A stretch of 64,000 nt of DNA, taken from NCBI RefSeq assembly GCF_900454025.1, contig NZ_UGQM01000001.1:2480001-2544000 (forward strand), given 5' to 3'. The number at the start of each line of letters is the position of its first letter. Position 1 is the stretch's first letter. Made by a program: the position numbers and the translations under genes. This DNA is from Mycolicibacterium gilvum. GTDB lineage: Bacteria; Actinomycetota; Actinomycetes; Mycobacteriales; Mycobacteriaceae. Shown piece after piece: positions 32,589 through 42,157 of the stretch. Under the pieces are notes generated by a model that did not search any database, was not told where the DNA came from, and saw nothing but the letters and a program-made list of their open reading frames with translations.

Positions 32589-33199
32589 CGGAGAACGCGC
32601 TGGGCGGCACCACGGTCCGCTACCTCGTACCCGCCGAAACCCTGCCACTCGTCCAGTCCAACCCGAGCCTCGCCCCGCGCGAAGCGGAGCTGAGGGCCCA
32701 GGTCGACCGCGGCTACAGTCGCAACGATCCCGCCAATGTCGCGGCCCGACTCGCCGGTCCCGACGTCCCCGAACGAATCCGGGACATCGTCACACCGGAG
32801 GCCGCTGCGCAGGACACCGAGGACGTCGACCTGGGTATCACCGCGGCGGTGCAGCAGGACGAGGAGAGCGGTGCCGGCGCGATCCCCGAGATCGACGGAC
32901 AGCGCAGTCTCGGTGAGCAACTCGAAGCAGCGCAGAACGCCGAGGATGGCGCCGATACCTCGCCCGCGCCGACGTCGCGCACGATCGGTGCGGCGGTCGA
33001 AGCGATCAGCGAAAGATCCACGACCGCAGACGATGACACGGGTGCAACCCCCCTGACCCCGGACGCCGGCGACACGGAGTCGTCCACGTCCGACGGGGCG
33101 AGCGAGTCGGCGGGTTCGGACGTCGGCGATTCGACCACGAGGACCTCGACGAAACCGAGTTCCGACGGCGCAGCGCGCTCCTCATCGTCGGCGGAGTGA
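32585..33199 (+). CDS. PE-PPE domain, C-terminal part plus Ser/Thr/Asp-rich tail
   Basis: 204 residues starting at the GTG in the GTGA overlap at 32585. The first ~45 residues (ENALGGTTVRYLVPAETLPLVQ, then DRGYSRNDPA) complete the PE-PPE hydrolase domain, including the expected late Asp region; the rest is an acidic Ser/Thr/Ala-rich tail. Either the two frames are translated coupled and assemble, or a one-base indel has split an originally single gene. I favour a split gene; it could also be a sequencing artefact. Confidence 0.6.
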   Translation: MTENALGGTTVRYLVPAETLPLVQSNPSLAPREAELRAQVDRGYSRNDPANVAARLAGPDVPERIRDIVTPEAAAQDTEDVDLGITAAVQQDEESGAGAIPEIDGQRSLGEQLEAAQNAEDGADTSPAPTSRTIGAAVEAISERSTTADDDTGATPLTPDAGDTESSTSDGASESAGSDVGDSTTRTSTKPSSDGAARSSSSAE

Positions 33200-33222
33200 C
33201 CCGCGCATCTCTCGGCCGGCCC

Positions 33223-33250
33223 CGAAGCCCCGGTTGCCGCCGGGGCTTCG
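33223..33250. terminator. Terminator hairpin
   Basis: Perfect 11-base arms CGAAGCCCCGG and complement with loop TTGCCG, 23 bases after the esterase stop. Confidence 0.7.
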
Positions 33251-33285
33251 CGGCGTGCAGGGGCACGGGCGCGACGGAGTGCGAG

Positions 33286-33330
33286 CAGGTTCATTTACAT
33301 TGAACCTGTCCCATCACGCTTACCGTGATG
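33286..33330. promoter_or_regulatory. Two adjacent inverted repeats upstream of acetoacetyl-CoA synthetase
   Basis: First palindrome: arms CAGGTTCA and TGAACCTG with a TTTACAT centre (33286-33308). Second: CATCACG and CGTGATG around CTTAC (33312-33330). Both lie 28-72 bases before the start, where a TetR/GntR-type regulator would act. No matching regulator in the window. Confidence 0.5.
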
Positions 33331-33357
33331 CTTTCCGGCTGCGAAGGAGAACGCCCC

Positions 33358-35367
33358 ATGGATCCGTCCGGTGTCGCAGGAGCCGAGCCGTCGATCCTCT
33401 GGCGCCCTGACCCCTCGACGGTCCGCGACACGGCCATCGTCCGGTTCGCCCGTTGGGCGGCGACGTGCCGGGACACCCGCATCACCGATGAACTCGACTA
33501 CCGTGCCCTGCACGCGTGGTCGGTGCGTGACCCGGAGGGGTTCTGGTCGGCGGCGGCCGAGTTTCTCGGCGTGATGTTCCGGGATCCGCCGCAACGGACG
33601 CTGGGGAGCGCGCAGATGCCGGGCACGCAGTGGTTCCCGGGCTCGACGCTGAACTACGCCGAGCACGCGCTCACCGCCGCTCCGGGCAGAGATGATGCCG
33701 ACACCGCCGTCGAGTTCGTGCGCGAGGACGGCGTGGAACGCACGGTCAGTTATGCCGAGCTGCGGGATCTGGTCGGTCGGGCGCGAACCGGGCTGATCGC
33801 TGCGGGTGTCGGCCGCGGAGATCGTGTCGTCGCGTTGGCCCCCAACTGCGTCGAGACGCTGGTGATGTTCCTGGCCTCCGCGTCTCTGGGGGCGGTGTGG
33901 TCCTCGTGCTCGCCGGATTTCGGTACCCGCGCGGTGATCGACCGGTTCGCGCAGATCGAGCCCACCGTGCTTCTCGCCGTCGACGGATACTGCTACGGCG
34001 GCAGGCGATTCGACATCCGGGACCGTCTCGAGACGTTGCGCGGGAACCTCCCCACCGTCACCACCACCGTGCTTGTTCCGTACCTGGATCCCGCGGCCGA
34101 ATTGAGCGGGTCGATCGGCTGGGCGGATTTCATCGCCGCCGACGGCACGCTCGACTTCGATCCGGTGCCGTTCGACCATCCGCTGTGGGTGCTCTACTCG
34201 TCGGGCACCACGGGCCTGCCGAAGGGCATCGTGCAGGGGCACGGCGGGATCGTGCTCGAACACCTCAAAGCGCTGCGACTGCAGAGCGACCTCGGTCCGG
34301 GCGACCGGTTCTTCTGGTTCACCACCACCGGCTGGATGATGTGGAACTACCTTGTCGGCGGACTGCTGGTCGGCGCGACGATCGTGTTGTTCGACGGCAG
34401 CCCCGGTCACCCCGACCTGAACGTGCTCTGGGAGTTGGCCGCCCGACACAGGGTCCGGTTGTTCGGGGTGTCGGCCCCCTTCGTGCATTCCTGCATGGAC
34501 GCCGGGATCAGCCCGCGTGAACACCATGACCTGTCCTCGATGCGTGTTCTGGGATCGACCGGATCTCCGTTGTCGGTCAAGGGTTTCCGGTGGATCGGCG
34601 AACACGTCGGGGAGCACGTGCAGATCTGCTCCGTCTCGGGCGGCACCGACGTGTGCACGGCGTTCCTGGGCGCGGCGCCGACCGTTCCGGTGTGGCTCGG
34701 CGAGTTGTCCTGCGCCGCACTGGGGGCCGACGTGCACTCGTTCGACGAGGACGGTGCCGATCTGCGGGGCGAGGTGGGTGAGCTCGTCCTCACCCAACCG
34801 ATGCCGTCGATGCCGGTGATGTTCTGGAACGATCCGGACGGGACCCGGCTGCGGGCCGCCTACTTCGAGGACTACCCCGGCTGCTGGCGCCACGGCGACT
34901 GGGTGGTGGCGACCGAGCGCGGCTCGTTCGTCATCCAGGGCCGGTCCGACTCGACTCTCAACCGCGGCGGGGTACGGATGGGCACCGCCGACTTCTACGC
35001 GGTCGTCGAAGGGTTCGCCGAGGTCCTCGACTCGCTGGTGATCGACACCACCGAACTCGGCGACGACGCCGAAGGAGAGCTGCTCTGCTTCGTGGTCCTC
35101 GCGCCCTCGGCCTCCCTGGCGGATGTCGAGGCGGCGCTGCGGACCGCGCTGCGCCGCGAGCTCTCCCCGCGACACGTACCCGACCGCTTCATCGCCATCG
35201 ATGCGGTACCGAAGACGTTGAGCGGCAAGAAGTGTGAGGTTCCGGTGAAGAAGATCCTCGCCGGAGCCGACCCGGAGAAGGCGGTCAGCCGCGAGGCGCT
35301 GCAGGATCCCGACGCCATCGCGCCGTTCCTGGCGATGGTGACGAAGGGGACCGTCGACGGGCGCTGA
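33358..35367 (+). CDS. Acetoacetyl-CoA synthetase
   Basis: 669 residues from ATG 33358 with AAGGAGA upstream. The ANL family core is clear: YSSGTTGLPKGIVQGHGGIVLEH (P-loop), FFWFTTTGWMMWN, SGGTDVCTAFLG, GSFVIQGRSDSTLNRGGVRMGTADFYAVVE (hinge) and PKTLSGKKCEVPVKKIL with the acylating Lys. The long N-terminal domain (PEGFWSAAAEFLGV, STLNYAEHAL) and GGTDVC distinguish acetoacetate-CoA ligase from acetyl-CoA synthetase. Salvages acetoacetate for lipid or sterol-derived carbon. Confidence 0.9.
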   Translation: MDPSGVAGAEPSILWRPDPSTVRDTAIVRFARWAATCRDTRITDELDYRALHAWSVRDPEGFWSAAAEFLGVMFRDPPQRTLGSAQMPGTQWFPGSTLNYAEHALTAAPGRDDADTAVEFVREDGVERTVSYAELRDLVGRARTGLIAAGVGRGDRVVALAPNCVETLVMFLASASLGAVWSSCSPDFGTRAVIDRFAQIEPTVLLAVDGYCYGGRRFDIRDRLETLRGNLPTVTTTVLVPYLDPAAELSGSIGWADFIAADGTLDFDPVPFDHPLWVLYSSGTTGLPKGIVQGHGGIVLEHLKALRLQSDLGPGDRFFWFTTTGWMMWNYLVGGLLVGATIVLFDGSPGHPDLNVLWELAARHRVRLFGVSAPFVHSCMDAGISPREHHDLSSMRVLGSTGSPLSVKGFRWIGEHVGEHVQICSVSGGTDVCTAFLGAAPTVPVWLGELSCAALGADVHSFDEDGADLRGEVGELVLTQPMPSMPVMFWNDPDGTRLRAAYFEDYPGCWRHGDWVVATERGSFVIQGRSDSTLNRGGVRMGTADFYAVVEGFAEVLDSLVIDTTELGDDAEGELLCFVVLAPSASLADVEAALRTALRRELSPRHVPDRFIAIDAVPKTLSGKKCEVPVKKILAGADPEKAVSREALQDPDAIAPFLAMVTKGTVDGR

Positions 35368-35373
35368 CGCTCG

Positions 35374-37467
35374 TCACCACCATCCGGTCGCCGCCGCGAT
35401 CTGGCGGCCGAGTTCTGCTGTCATCGTGCGCATGTAGGTCGCGGACACGTGGTGTGAATCGTGGTAGACGAGGATGTTTCCCTCCGTGACCCGGCAGTCG
35501 GTCTCGTCGCACACCGCGTCTGACATGTCCAGCGGGTGCAGCAGCGGGTAGTAGGACGCCAGGTCCAGCGTCGGATTGGTCTCCGAGAGCGCCCACGAGC
35601 GCTTCACCCCGCAACTCACCGAGTCCCCGCCCCGGGACAGACAGTCCGCCGGGTCCGCCAGCCGTCCGTCGCGGATCAGCCATGGCGTGTCCCGCATCCC
35701 GAGGATGCTGATCCCGTTGGCCGACAACGTGTCCCAGATACCGAGATAGGCCTCGGGTACCAGATCGCCCGGTTCGTCCGCGTTCGGCCTCGTCGTCGTC
35801 GTGAACACGAAATCGGGGCGGTCGGTGAGCAGCTTGTCCATCGCCCGCTGATTCCACTCGTGGCACTGCGGATACTCCTCGCTGGAGATCGCGATCGTGG
35901 GCACCATCTCGGTGGTCAGCGGACACCCCATCTTCAGATAGGTCACCACCCGGAACCCGTGGCGCGTCCCGAGGGTGTCGAGCGCGGTGATCCAGTGTTC
36001 GGCGTGCGAACCGCCGGCCAGCGCGATGGTGCGGACCGCGTCCGGGTCGCCGTAGATGCAGTTGATCAGCTCGACGGTCACGAAGTCGCTGATGCACCCG
36101 TCCAAGGTCGTCGCCGGGATGTCATCGCGTGCCTCCAGGACCGTCGGCCGCATCGGTAACTGGGGCACGCGGATCCGGTTCGTCAGAGCGAGTGCGCCCG
36201 GGTAGTCGCGCTCGGGGAGCTGCGCGAGCTCGTGCCCCTTCGCGCGCTGCATCACGACATGCTCGCGCCAGGCGAACGACGTCACCGCCAGCGAAACGGC
36301 GAGAAGCACCACCGCCGACCCGAGCGCGAACCGCGGGCGTCGTACCCAGACCCACACCCGGGCCGCGCGGTCGGCGTCACCGGCCGAATCCGGGTGGCGC
36401 AACGGGTTCTCGATCAGGCGGGTCGTCAGGTAGGCCAGCACCAGGGACACCGCCAGCACACCCAGGCCGTCGAGGATGCCGACTCGGGGCGCTCCGGTGT
36501 GCACGAGCCAGAAGATCAGCACCGGCCAGTGCCACAGGTACAGCGAATAGGCCATCGCTCCCAGCGCTACGGCGGGGCGCCCCGCCAGCAGTCGAAGGGG
36601 GGCGGGTTCGCGCCGCGGCTGCCCGGCGCCCGCGGCGATCACCAGCACGGTCGCCCCGACGGGGACCAGTGCCCAGGGCCCGGGAAAGAGTTGCGCCCCG
36701 TCGATCAGCGCTCCGCACGACAGGATCGCGACGACGCCCACGGCCGCCGCGGCGGTGCGTGCCCACATCGGCATGCTCACCCGGGTGAGCAACAGCGCGG
36801 CCAGCACCCCGGCCAGCAGTTCCCACGCGCGCGCGAAGCTGTCGTAGTACGCGCCGGCCTGATGTTCGCCGTGGGCGACGATCGCATACCAGAACGACGC
36901 GGCGGCCAGTACCGCGAACACCCCGACGAAGACGGTTTTGAGACGGCTGCCGACGAAGCGGCGCAGCACCGCGGCCAGACCCAGTGTCACGGCCAGCATC
37001 GCGAGATAGAACTGTCCCTGCACCGACATCGACCACAGGTGTTGCAGCGGGCTGATGGCCTCCCCTGCGCGGGCGTAGTCCGACGCCGCAGCCGACAGGT
37101 ACCAGTTCTGGTAGTAGCCCAGACTCGCCAGGCTCTGGTCGGCGAACGACTCCCACCGTGTCTGCGGCTGCAGCGTGAAGGTGAGCACGGCGGCACCGCC
37201 GAGGACGACGATCAGGGCCGGCAGCAGGCGGCGGGCCAGTCGCTGCAGCATCGGCAGCGGCGACAGGGAAACGCCCGGAGTGAGGGCACGGCCCAGCACC
37301 ATCGCGCCGAAGAAGTAGCCGGACAGGACGAGGAAGACGTCGACGCCGCCCGAGACCCGCCCGAACCAGATGTGGAACACCGCGACCAGCGCGATCGCGA
37401 CGCCCCGCAGCCCGTCGAGATCCCCTCGGCGGCGGCCCGGGGACGCTGATACCGACACGCCCGACAC
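35374..37467 (-). CDS. OafA-type membrane acyltransferase with SGNH domain
   Basis: 697 residues. N-terminal acyltransferase-3 domain begins DLDGLRGVAIALVAVFHIWFG, with about ten membrane helices and the conserved DVFLVLSGYFFG. The C-terminal extracytoplasmic SGNH hydrolase-like domain has LAGGSHAEHWITAL (block I with GSH in place of GDS) and YHDSHHVSATYMR (block V, with the catalytic His). Such fusions O-acetylate or acylate surface glycans. Convergent with the ligase gene. Confidence 0.9.
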   Translation of the reverse strand: MSGVSVSASPGRRRGDLDGLRGVAIALVAVFHIWFGRVSGGVDVFLVLSGYFFGAMVLGRALTPGVSLSPLPMLQRLARRLLPALIVVLGGAAVLTFTLQPQTRWESFADQSLASLGYYQNWYLSAAASDYARAGEAISPLQHLWSMSVQGQFYLAMLAVTLGLAAVLRRFVGSRLKTVFVGVFAVLAAASFWYAIVAHGEHQAGAYYDSFARAWELLAGVLAALLLTRVSMPMWARTAAAAVGVVAILSCGALIDGAQLFPGPWALVPVGATVLVIAAGAGQPRREPAPLRLLAGRPAVALGAMAYSLYLWHWPVLIFWLVHTGAPRVGILDGLGVLAVSLVLAYLTTRLIENPLRHPDSAGDADRAARVWVWVRRPRFALGSAVVLLAVSLAVTSFAWREHVVMQRAKGHELAQLPERDYPGALALTNRIRVPQLPMRPTVLEARDDIPATTLDGCISDFVTVELINCIYGDPDAVRTIALAGGSHAEHWITALDTLGTRHGFRVVTYLKMGCPLTTEMVPTIAISSEEYPQCHEWNQRAMDKLLTDRPDFVFTTTTRPNADEPGDLVPEAYLGIWDTLSANGISILGMRDTPWLIRDGRLADPADCLSRGGDSVSCGVKRSWALSETNPTLDLASYYPLLHPLDMSDAVCDETDCRVTEGNILVYHDSHHVSATYMRTMTAELGRQIAAATGWW

Positions 37468-37593
37468 TTCACCGCCTCACTGACACCACCGGATGTACGC
37501 GGCCGGGTGAACGACACCGGCCGTCGTTGGCCGACAATTTACCGATGCCGTCGCGAAGTGCCTATTCGGACGCGTAGCGCCCAGGCGGGTCGG

Positions 37594-37764
37594 TCAGTCG
37601 ACGACGGCGTCGTGCGGGGCCACCACAAAGCCGAATCCGCCGCCGTCACCGGCGTCGTCGCTGGGATCCACCTTCGTCTCGCGTCCGCACACCGGGCAGG
37701 TCGCTGCCCTCGCCGGCGGCGGATCACCGGGCAGTTCGCGGCCGCTTCCCGCGCACTCGTGCAT
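37594..37764 (-). CDS. Small zinc-ribbon-like protein (56 aa)
   Basis: MHECAGSGRELP, then ATCPVCGRETKV: one Cys near the start and a CxxC, followed by a Gly/Asp-rich segment. A very good site (GGAGG five bases before) marks the ATG at 37764. Two longer frames nearby share these codons only partly. Function unknown; similar tiny CxxCG proteins are common in actinobacteria. Confidence 0.6.
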   Translation of the reverse strand: MHECAGSGRELPGDPPPARAATCPVCGRETKVDPSDDAGDGGGFGFVVAPHDAVVD

Positions 37765-37847
37765 TGCACCTCCAGGCTCTCGGTTCGGTCGGTCCGAGAC
37801 CCCATACCCGCGTCGCACCGCGTCGAAGCGGCGCCCACGCCACGGCG

Positions 37848-38924
37848 TCACCCCGGCACGGGATGCAGATCGACCTCCTGGGCCTTGACCGCGAAGTACA
37901 CCGTCTGGCCGGGAGTGAGGTCGAGGTCGGCCGCCGCGGCGGCGGTGATGTCGGCGGCCAGCCCCGTGCCGCCGTCGGGCTGGTCCGTGCCCCGTACCCG
38001 CACCGCTGCGCCGTGGACGTCGACCTCGGCGAGGGTCACCGCCATCACGTTGCGGGGGCTGCCGCGCGGGGGTGCGAGATGAACGGCGACGGCGGCCGGT
38101 CGGAACAGCGCGACCGCCGCGGTGCCCGGGACCGCGTCGCCGGTTCCACAGATCTCCGCGCCCCAGGCCGCGCGGAGCACGCCGGGGGCGCTCACCGTTC
38201 CGGGAACGAGGTTCACCCCGGCGATGCGGGCGGCGAACCTGCTGCGCGGCGCCGTGAGCACCGTGCGGGTGGGACCCGCCTCGGCAACCCGGCCGTCCTC
38301 GATGACGACCGCCCGGTCGGCGACGGCCATCGCATCGAGCACGTCGTGGGTGACGATGAGCGCCGTCCGGCGCTGCTCCCGCAGAATCTCGCGAAGCAGC
38401 CGTCGCAGCGGAGGCGCGGCCGTGACGTCGAGCGCGGCCATCGGCTCGTCCAGCAGCAGGACGCGTGGCTCGGCGGCCAGCGCGCGGGCCAGGGCGACGC
38501 GCTGCGCCTGCCCGCCGGACAGCTGCGCGGGTCTGCGGTCGGCGAGCTCGACGGCGCCGACCGCCTCCAGCCAGCGGCGTGCGCTCGCGCGTGCCCTGGA
38601 CCGGGACTGCCCCCGGCAGCGGGGTGCGTAGGTCACGTTGGCGGCCACCGACATGTGCGGGAACAGCATCGCCTGCTGGCTGAGCATCGCGACCCCGCGG
38701 GCGTGCACCGGCACGAACGTTCCCGACGCGGTGTCGGTGACGACCGTGTCGCCGACCTCGACCCGGCCGTCGTCAGGGCGCAGCAGACCGGCGACCAGCT
38801 GAAGCAGGGTGGACTTGCCGGCCCCGTTGGGTCCGAGCACCGCCAGCACCTGGCCGTCGGTGACCGACACGTCGAGGTCGATGTCGCGCTCGCCGAGTCG
38901 GGCGCGCACCCGGACGCCGCTCAC
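37848..38924 (-). CDS. modC: Molybdate ABC transporter ATPase
   Basis: 358 residues from a GTG overlapping the permease stop. Walker [13 protein letters not shown]-loop [39 protein letters not shown] and H-loop [11 protein letters not shown]. The C-terminal TOBE-type extension with [22 protein letters not shown] and [23 protein letters not shown] binds molybdate or tungstate in ModC. Genes A-B-C lie in order with the regulator ahead. Confidence 0.9.
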   Translation of the reverse strand: MSGVRVRARLGERDIDLDVSVTDGQVLAVLGPNGAGKSTLLQLVAGLLRPDDGRVEVGDTVVTDTASGTFVPVHARGVAMLSQQAMLFPHMSVAANVTYAPRCRGQSRSRARASARRWLEAVGAVELADRRPAQLSGGQAQRVALARALAAEPRVLLLDEPMAALDVTAAPPLRRLLREILREQRRTALIVTHDVLDAMAVADRAVVIEDGRVAEAGPTRTVLTAPRSRFAARIAGVNLVPGTVSAPGVLRAAWGAEICGTGDAVPGTAAVALFRPAAVAVHLAPPRGSPRNVMAVTLAEVDVHGAAVRVRGTDQPDGGTGLAADITAAAAADLDLTPGQTVYFAVKAQEVDLHPVPG

Positions 38925-39730
38925 AGCGGCCCCGCGAGGCGCTGGCTCGCCGAGCCGATCACGATCAGGGCGGCGACCACGATCAACACCAGGGACAGGG
39001 CGACTGCGGCGTCGGCGTCGGTCTCGCGCTGCAGGTAGATCTCCAGCGGCAACGTCCGAGTGACGCCCTGCAGCGAGCCGGCGAAGGTCAGCGTCGCGCC
39101 GAACTCGCCGAGCGATCGCGCGAACGCCAACACCGCACCCGAGATCAGGCCCGGCACCACCAGCGGCAGCGTCACCGTGCGCAGCACCGTCGTCGGCGCG
39201 GCGCCCAGGGTGGCGGCAATGCGCTCGTACCCGGCGCCGGCCGAGCGCAGCGCTCCCTCCAGGCTGACCACCAGGAACGGCAGCGACACGAAGGACTGGG
39301 CCAGCACGACGGCGGTGGTGGAGAACGCGATCCGGACGCCGAGCACCTCGAGGTGCTGCCCGAGGAGGCCCTGTCTGCCGAAGGTGTAGAGCAGCGCGAT
39401 GCCGCCGACCACCGGGGGCAGGACGAGGGGCAGCAGTACCAGGGCCCGCAGCACCTTCTGTCCCGGGATGTCCCCGCGCGCCAGTACCAGGGCCATCGGG
39501 ACACCGAGCAGCACACACACCGCGGTGCTCGCCGCGGCCGTCTTCAGGCTCAGCGCCAGTGCGGCCCGCGAGGATTCCGAGGTGATCAGCGGGACGAAGT
39601 CGGGCCAGTCGATCCGCAGCAGGATCGCCGCCAGCGGCGTGAGGACGAACAACGCGCCGACGGCGGCAGGCAGGTAGATCCACGCGGGGAGACCGACCTC
39701 GATCGGTCCGGCGCGACGGCGCACCGGCAT
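38921..39730 (-). CDS. modB: Molybdate ABC transporter permease
   Basis: 269 residues from ATG 39730 (TGATG overlap with modA). Six or so helices; the EAA loop region is [44 protein letters not shown], and [16 protein letters not shown] precedes it, as in ModB/CysT permeases. A longer upstream frame runs through modA and is rejected. Confidence 0.9.
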   Translation of the reverse strand: MPVRRRAGPIEVGLPAWIYLPAAVGALFVLTPLAAILLRIDWPDFVPLITSESSRAALALSLKTAAASTAVCVLLGVPMALVLARGDIPGQKVLRALVLLPLVLPPVVGGIALLYTFGRQGLLGQHLEVLGVRIAFSTTAVVLAQSFVSLPFLVVSLEGALRSAGAGYERIAATLGAAPTTVLRTVTLPLVVPGLISGAVLAFARSLGEFGATLTFAGSLQGVTRTLPLEIYLQRETDADAAVALSLVLIVVAALIVIGSASQRLAGPL

Positions 39731-40518
39731 CAGGGCCTCCCGAAACCCGCTGCGGCCAGCACGTCGCGGCCCTGCGGGCCGGTGACGAACTCGATGAACG
39801 CCGACGCCGCCGCCGGATTGGTGGAGTCGGCGAGCGCCGCGATCGGATAGCTGTTCACCGCATCCGCGGCTTCGGGGAACGCGACCGCGGTGACCGCGTC
39901 GCCGGCCGCGGCGGCATCGGTGACGTAGACCAGGCCGGCGTCGGCCTGGCCTGAGGTGACCTTGCCCAGCACGTCGGTGACGGCGGACTCCTCGCTCACC
40001 GGTGTCAGGGTGACACCTGTTGCGGCCTCGACCTTTTCGGTCGCCGATCCGCACGGCACCTGGGGTGCGCAGACCACCAACTGGACGCCCGGCCCGGCGA
40101 GATCGGCGAAAGACGCGATGGCCCTGGGGTTTCCGGGTGCCGTGACGATCGTCAACGTATTGGTCGCGAAGACGACCGGATCACCGGCGACGGTCCCGCC
40201 GTCGACGGCCCGGTCCATGGTGGACGTGTCCGCGGAGGCGAAGACGTCCGCCGGAGCGCCCTGGGAGATCTGCGCGGCCAGATCTGTCGAACCCGCGAAG
40301 TTGAACACGACCTGCGTGCCGGGATGGTCTGTCTCGAAGCGGGATCCGAGTTCGGTGAAGGTCGACTTCAGCGACGCCGCGGCGAACACCGTCAGGTCAC
40401 CGGTGACCGCGTCCGAGGTCGGCAGTGTCGCCGCGGGTCGGTCCTCGCCGGCGGTCGAGCATCCCGACATGAGCGTGGCGACGGTCAGCGCGACTGCGGC
40501 CGCTGAACGTCGAATCAC
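39730..40518 (-). CDS. modA: Molybdate-binding lipoprotein
   Basis: 262 residues from GTG 40518. Signal and lipobox [26 protein letters not shown] and [26 protein letters not shown] are the canonical ModA oxyanion-binding segments (Ser/Thr around the ligand), with YVTDAAAAG and [14 protein letters not shown] at the end. Binds molybdate outside the membrane. Confidence 0.92.
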   Translation of the reverse strand: MIRRSAAAVALTVATLMSGCSTAGEDRPAATLPTSDAVTGDLTVFAAASLKSTFTELGSRFETDHPGTQVVFNFAGSTDLAAQISQGAPADVFASADTSTMDRAVDGGTVAGDPVVFATNTLTIVTAPGNPRAIASFADLAGPGVQLVVCAPQVPCGSATEKVEAATGVTLTPVSEESAVTDVLGKVTSGQADAGLVYVTDAAAAGDAVTAVAFPEAADAVNSYPIAALADSTNPAAASAFIEFVTGPQGRDVLAAAGFGRP

Positions 40519-40919
40519 GAGGGCCGACCCGGGGTTTCGATGATCACGGTGGTCGCCTTGACCACCGCCACCGCCACGACCCCGGGCTCGAGCCCCAGCC
40601 GGCGAACGGACTCGGAGCTCATCAGGGACACCACGGTGAACGGCCCGCACTGCATCTGCACCTCACTCATCACGGTGTCGGCGGTCACGGCGGTCACCAG
40701 GCCGACGAGGCGGTTGCGCGCCGAACTCCCGACGCCGAGCACATCCGGTGGCGGCGAGGCGTGCTCCCGGGCGAAGTTCGCGAGCACCCTGCCGTCGATC
40801 ACCTTGCGCCCGGCCCCGTCCTTGGCGGACTCCAGCGTGCCGCTGTCGATCCAGCGCCGGACGGTGTCGTCGCTGACGCCGAGCAGCGCCGCGGCGTCCC
40901 TGATCCGAATCATGGTCAC
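40515..40919 (-). CDS. HTH + Mop (molybdate-binding) regulator
   Basis: 134 residues from GTG 40919 with GAGGG upstream; ATG 40913 is also possible. The N-terminus MIRIRDAAALLGVSDDTVRRWIDSGTLES is a MerR/excisionase-type helix-turn-helix, and SARNRLVGLVTAVTADTVMSEVQMQCGPFTVVSLMSSESVRRLGLEPG is a Mop/TOBE domain that binds molybdate oxyanions. Likely the ModE equivalent sensing molybdate for the modABC genes it heads. Confidence 0.85.
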   Translation of the reverse strand: MTMIRIRDAAALLGVSDDTVRRWIDSGTLESAKDGAGRKVIDGRVLANFAREHASPPPDVLGVGSSARNRLVGLVTAVTADTVMSEVQMQCGPFTVVSLMSSESVRRLGLEPGVVAVAVVKATTVIIETPGRPS

Positions 40920-40990
40920 GCGACACCCTCGACTTCCATCCGCATCTGCGGACACGACGCCGAGATTACTCCGAATCTACGGAAGGAGGT

Positions 40991-42157
40991 TCAGCGGGGC
41001 ACGCTGAGCGCGATCACCGCGGCATCGTCTTCGAGTCCGTCGCCGAAGCTGGCGAGCAGCACGCGAACGGCCTCGACGAAAGCACCGGCGTCGGTCGGCG
41101 TGTGGCGCCCGGCGAACTCGAGCAGGGCGTCGTCGTCGTCGAAGCGCCTCGTGCGTCCCGTCTTCGCCTCGGTCAGACCGTCGGTGTACATCACCAGCGT
41201 GTCCCCGGGGCCCAGATGCACGCTGGTCGAGACGAATCTCGGGTTCCTGATCAGCCCCACGGCCTGACCCCCGGGGGTGGCGACGTAGCGTGCGGGGCCG
41301 TCCACCGGCAGCAGCAGCGCGGGGGGATGACCGCCGGTGGCGAGCTGCACGTCGAAGCCGTCGGGTGCCGCGGTGATCACCCCGAAGATCACCGTGCAGA
41401 ACCGGGGGTCGTCGCCGTGGAACTCGTGGCTGAGGACCGCGTCGAGGGTGTGCAACACCGCGACCGGGTCGCGGTCGTTGACCGCGGCGGCGCGCAGGGT
41501 GTAGCGCGTCAGCGAGGTCACGGCGGCCGCACCGGCGCCCTTACCCGACACGTCGCCGAGGAACATGCCCCATCTGTCCTCGGCCATCGGGAAGAGATCG
41601 TAGAAATCTCCACCGACGTCGTCGCGGGAGGCGTTGTGGTAGTGGGCCGCCGCGGTCAACCCGCGCGGCGGCGACAACGTCGGCGGGATGAGGGACCGCT
41701 GCAGGGTCGCGGCGAGCACCTGCGCACGCTCCCGTTCACGGTCGGCGCGGCGCCGGGTCTCGAGGAGTTCGCGTTCATACGAACGGCGTTCGCTGGCATC
41801 CTGGATCGCGATCCGCAGCGCCACCACCGCCCCCGCGGCATCGCGCTCGACGTTCGCGGTGACGAATCCCGCCAGCCTCGTTCCGTCCGCGGTCAGCAGA
41901 TCGGCCGCGACGCCGTCGAGCGAGCCGTTCATGTGGAGCATCGACACGAAGTGGGTCTCGTAGTGGATCCTGCTGCCGGCGGCGAGCAGATCGGGGAACT
42001 GCCGGCCGGTGAGGTGCTCGGACCGGTATCCGACCCATCGGCTGAACGTCTCGTTGGCGCGGATGATCCGACCGTCGGGTGAGGTCAGCAACAGCCCGCA
42101 GGGCGCACTGTCGAAGAATTCGTCGAGCCCCCCGATCGGACGCGGATCGTCTGTCAC
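40991..42157 (-). CDS. RsbP-like PAS-PP2C phosphatase
   Basis: 388 residues from a GTG overlapping the RsbQ-like stop. N-terminal PAS domain (LDEFFDSAPCGLLLTSPDGRIIRANETFSRWVGY), a coiled linker (ERRSYERELLETRRRADRERERAQ), and a SpoIIE/PP2C domain with DDVGGDFYDLFPM, FLGDVSGKGAGAAAVTSL, GGHPPALL and DDAAVIALS (metal-binding Asp). In Bacillus RsbP dephosphorylates the anti-anti-sigma factor on energy stress and needs RsbQ. Here it is encoded directly after an RsbQ-like gene. Confidence 0.85.
   Translation of the reverse strand: MTDDPRPIGGLDEFFDSAPCGLLLTSPDGRIIRANETFSRWVGYRSEHLTGRQFPDLLAAGSRIHYETHFVSMLHMNGSLDGVAADLLTADGTRLAGFVTANVERDAAGAVVALRIAIQDASERRSYERELLETRRRADRERERAQVLAATLQRSLIPPTLSPPRGLTAAAHYHNASRDDVGGDFYDLFPMAEDRWGMFLGDVSGKGAGAAAVTSLTRYTLRAAAVNDRDPVAVLHTLDAVLSHEFHGDDPRFCTVIFGVITAAPDGFDVQLATGGHPPALLLPVDGPARYVATPGGQAVGLIRNPRFVSTSVHLGPGDTLVMYTDGLTEAKTGRTRRFDDDDALLEFAGRHTPTDAGAFVEAVRVLLASFGDGLEDDAAVIALSVPR

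Noticed and set aside
33295..35175. 626-codon antisense frame over the acetoacetyl-CoA synthetase gene
   Set aside because: Composition typical of the antisense of a high-GC gene, no domain or ribosome site; the sense gene is clear.
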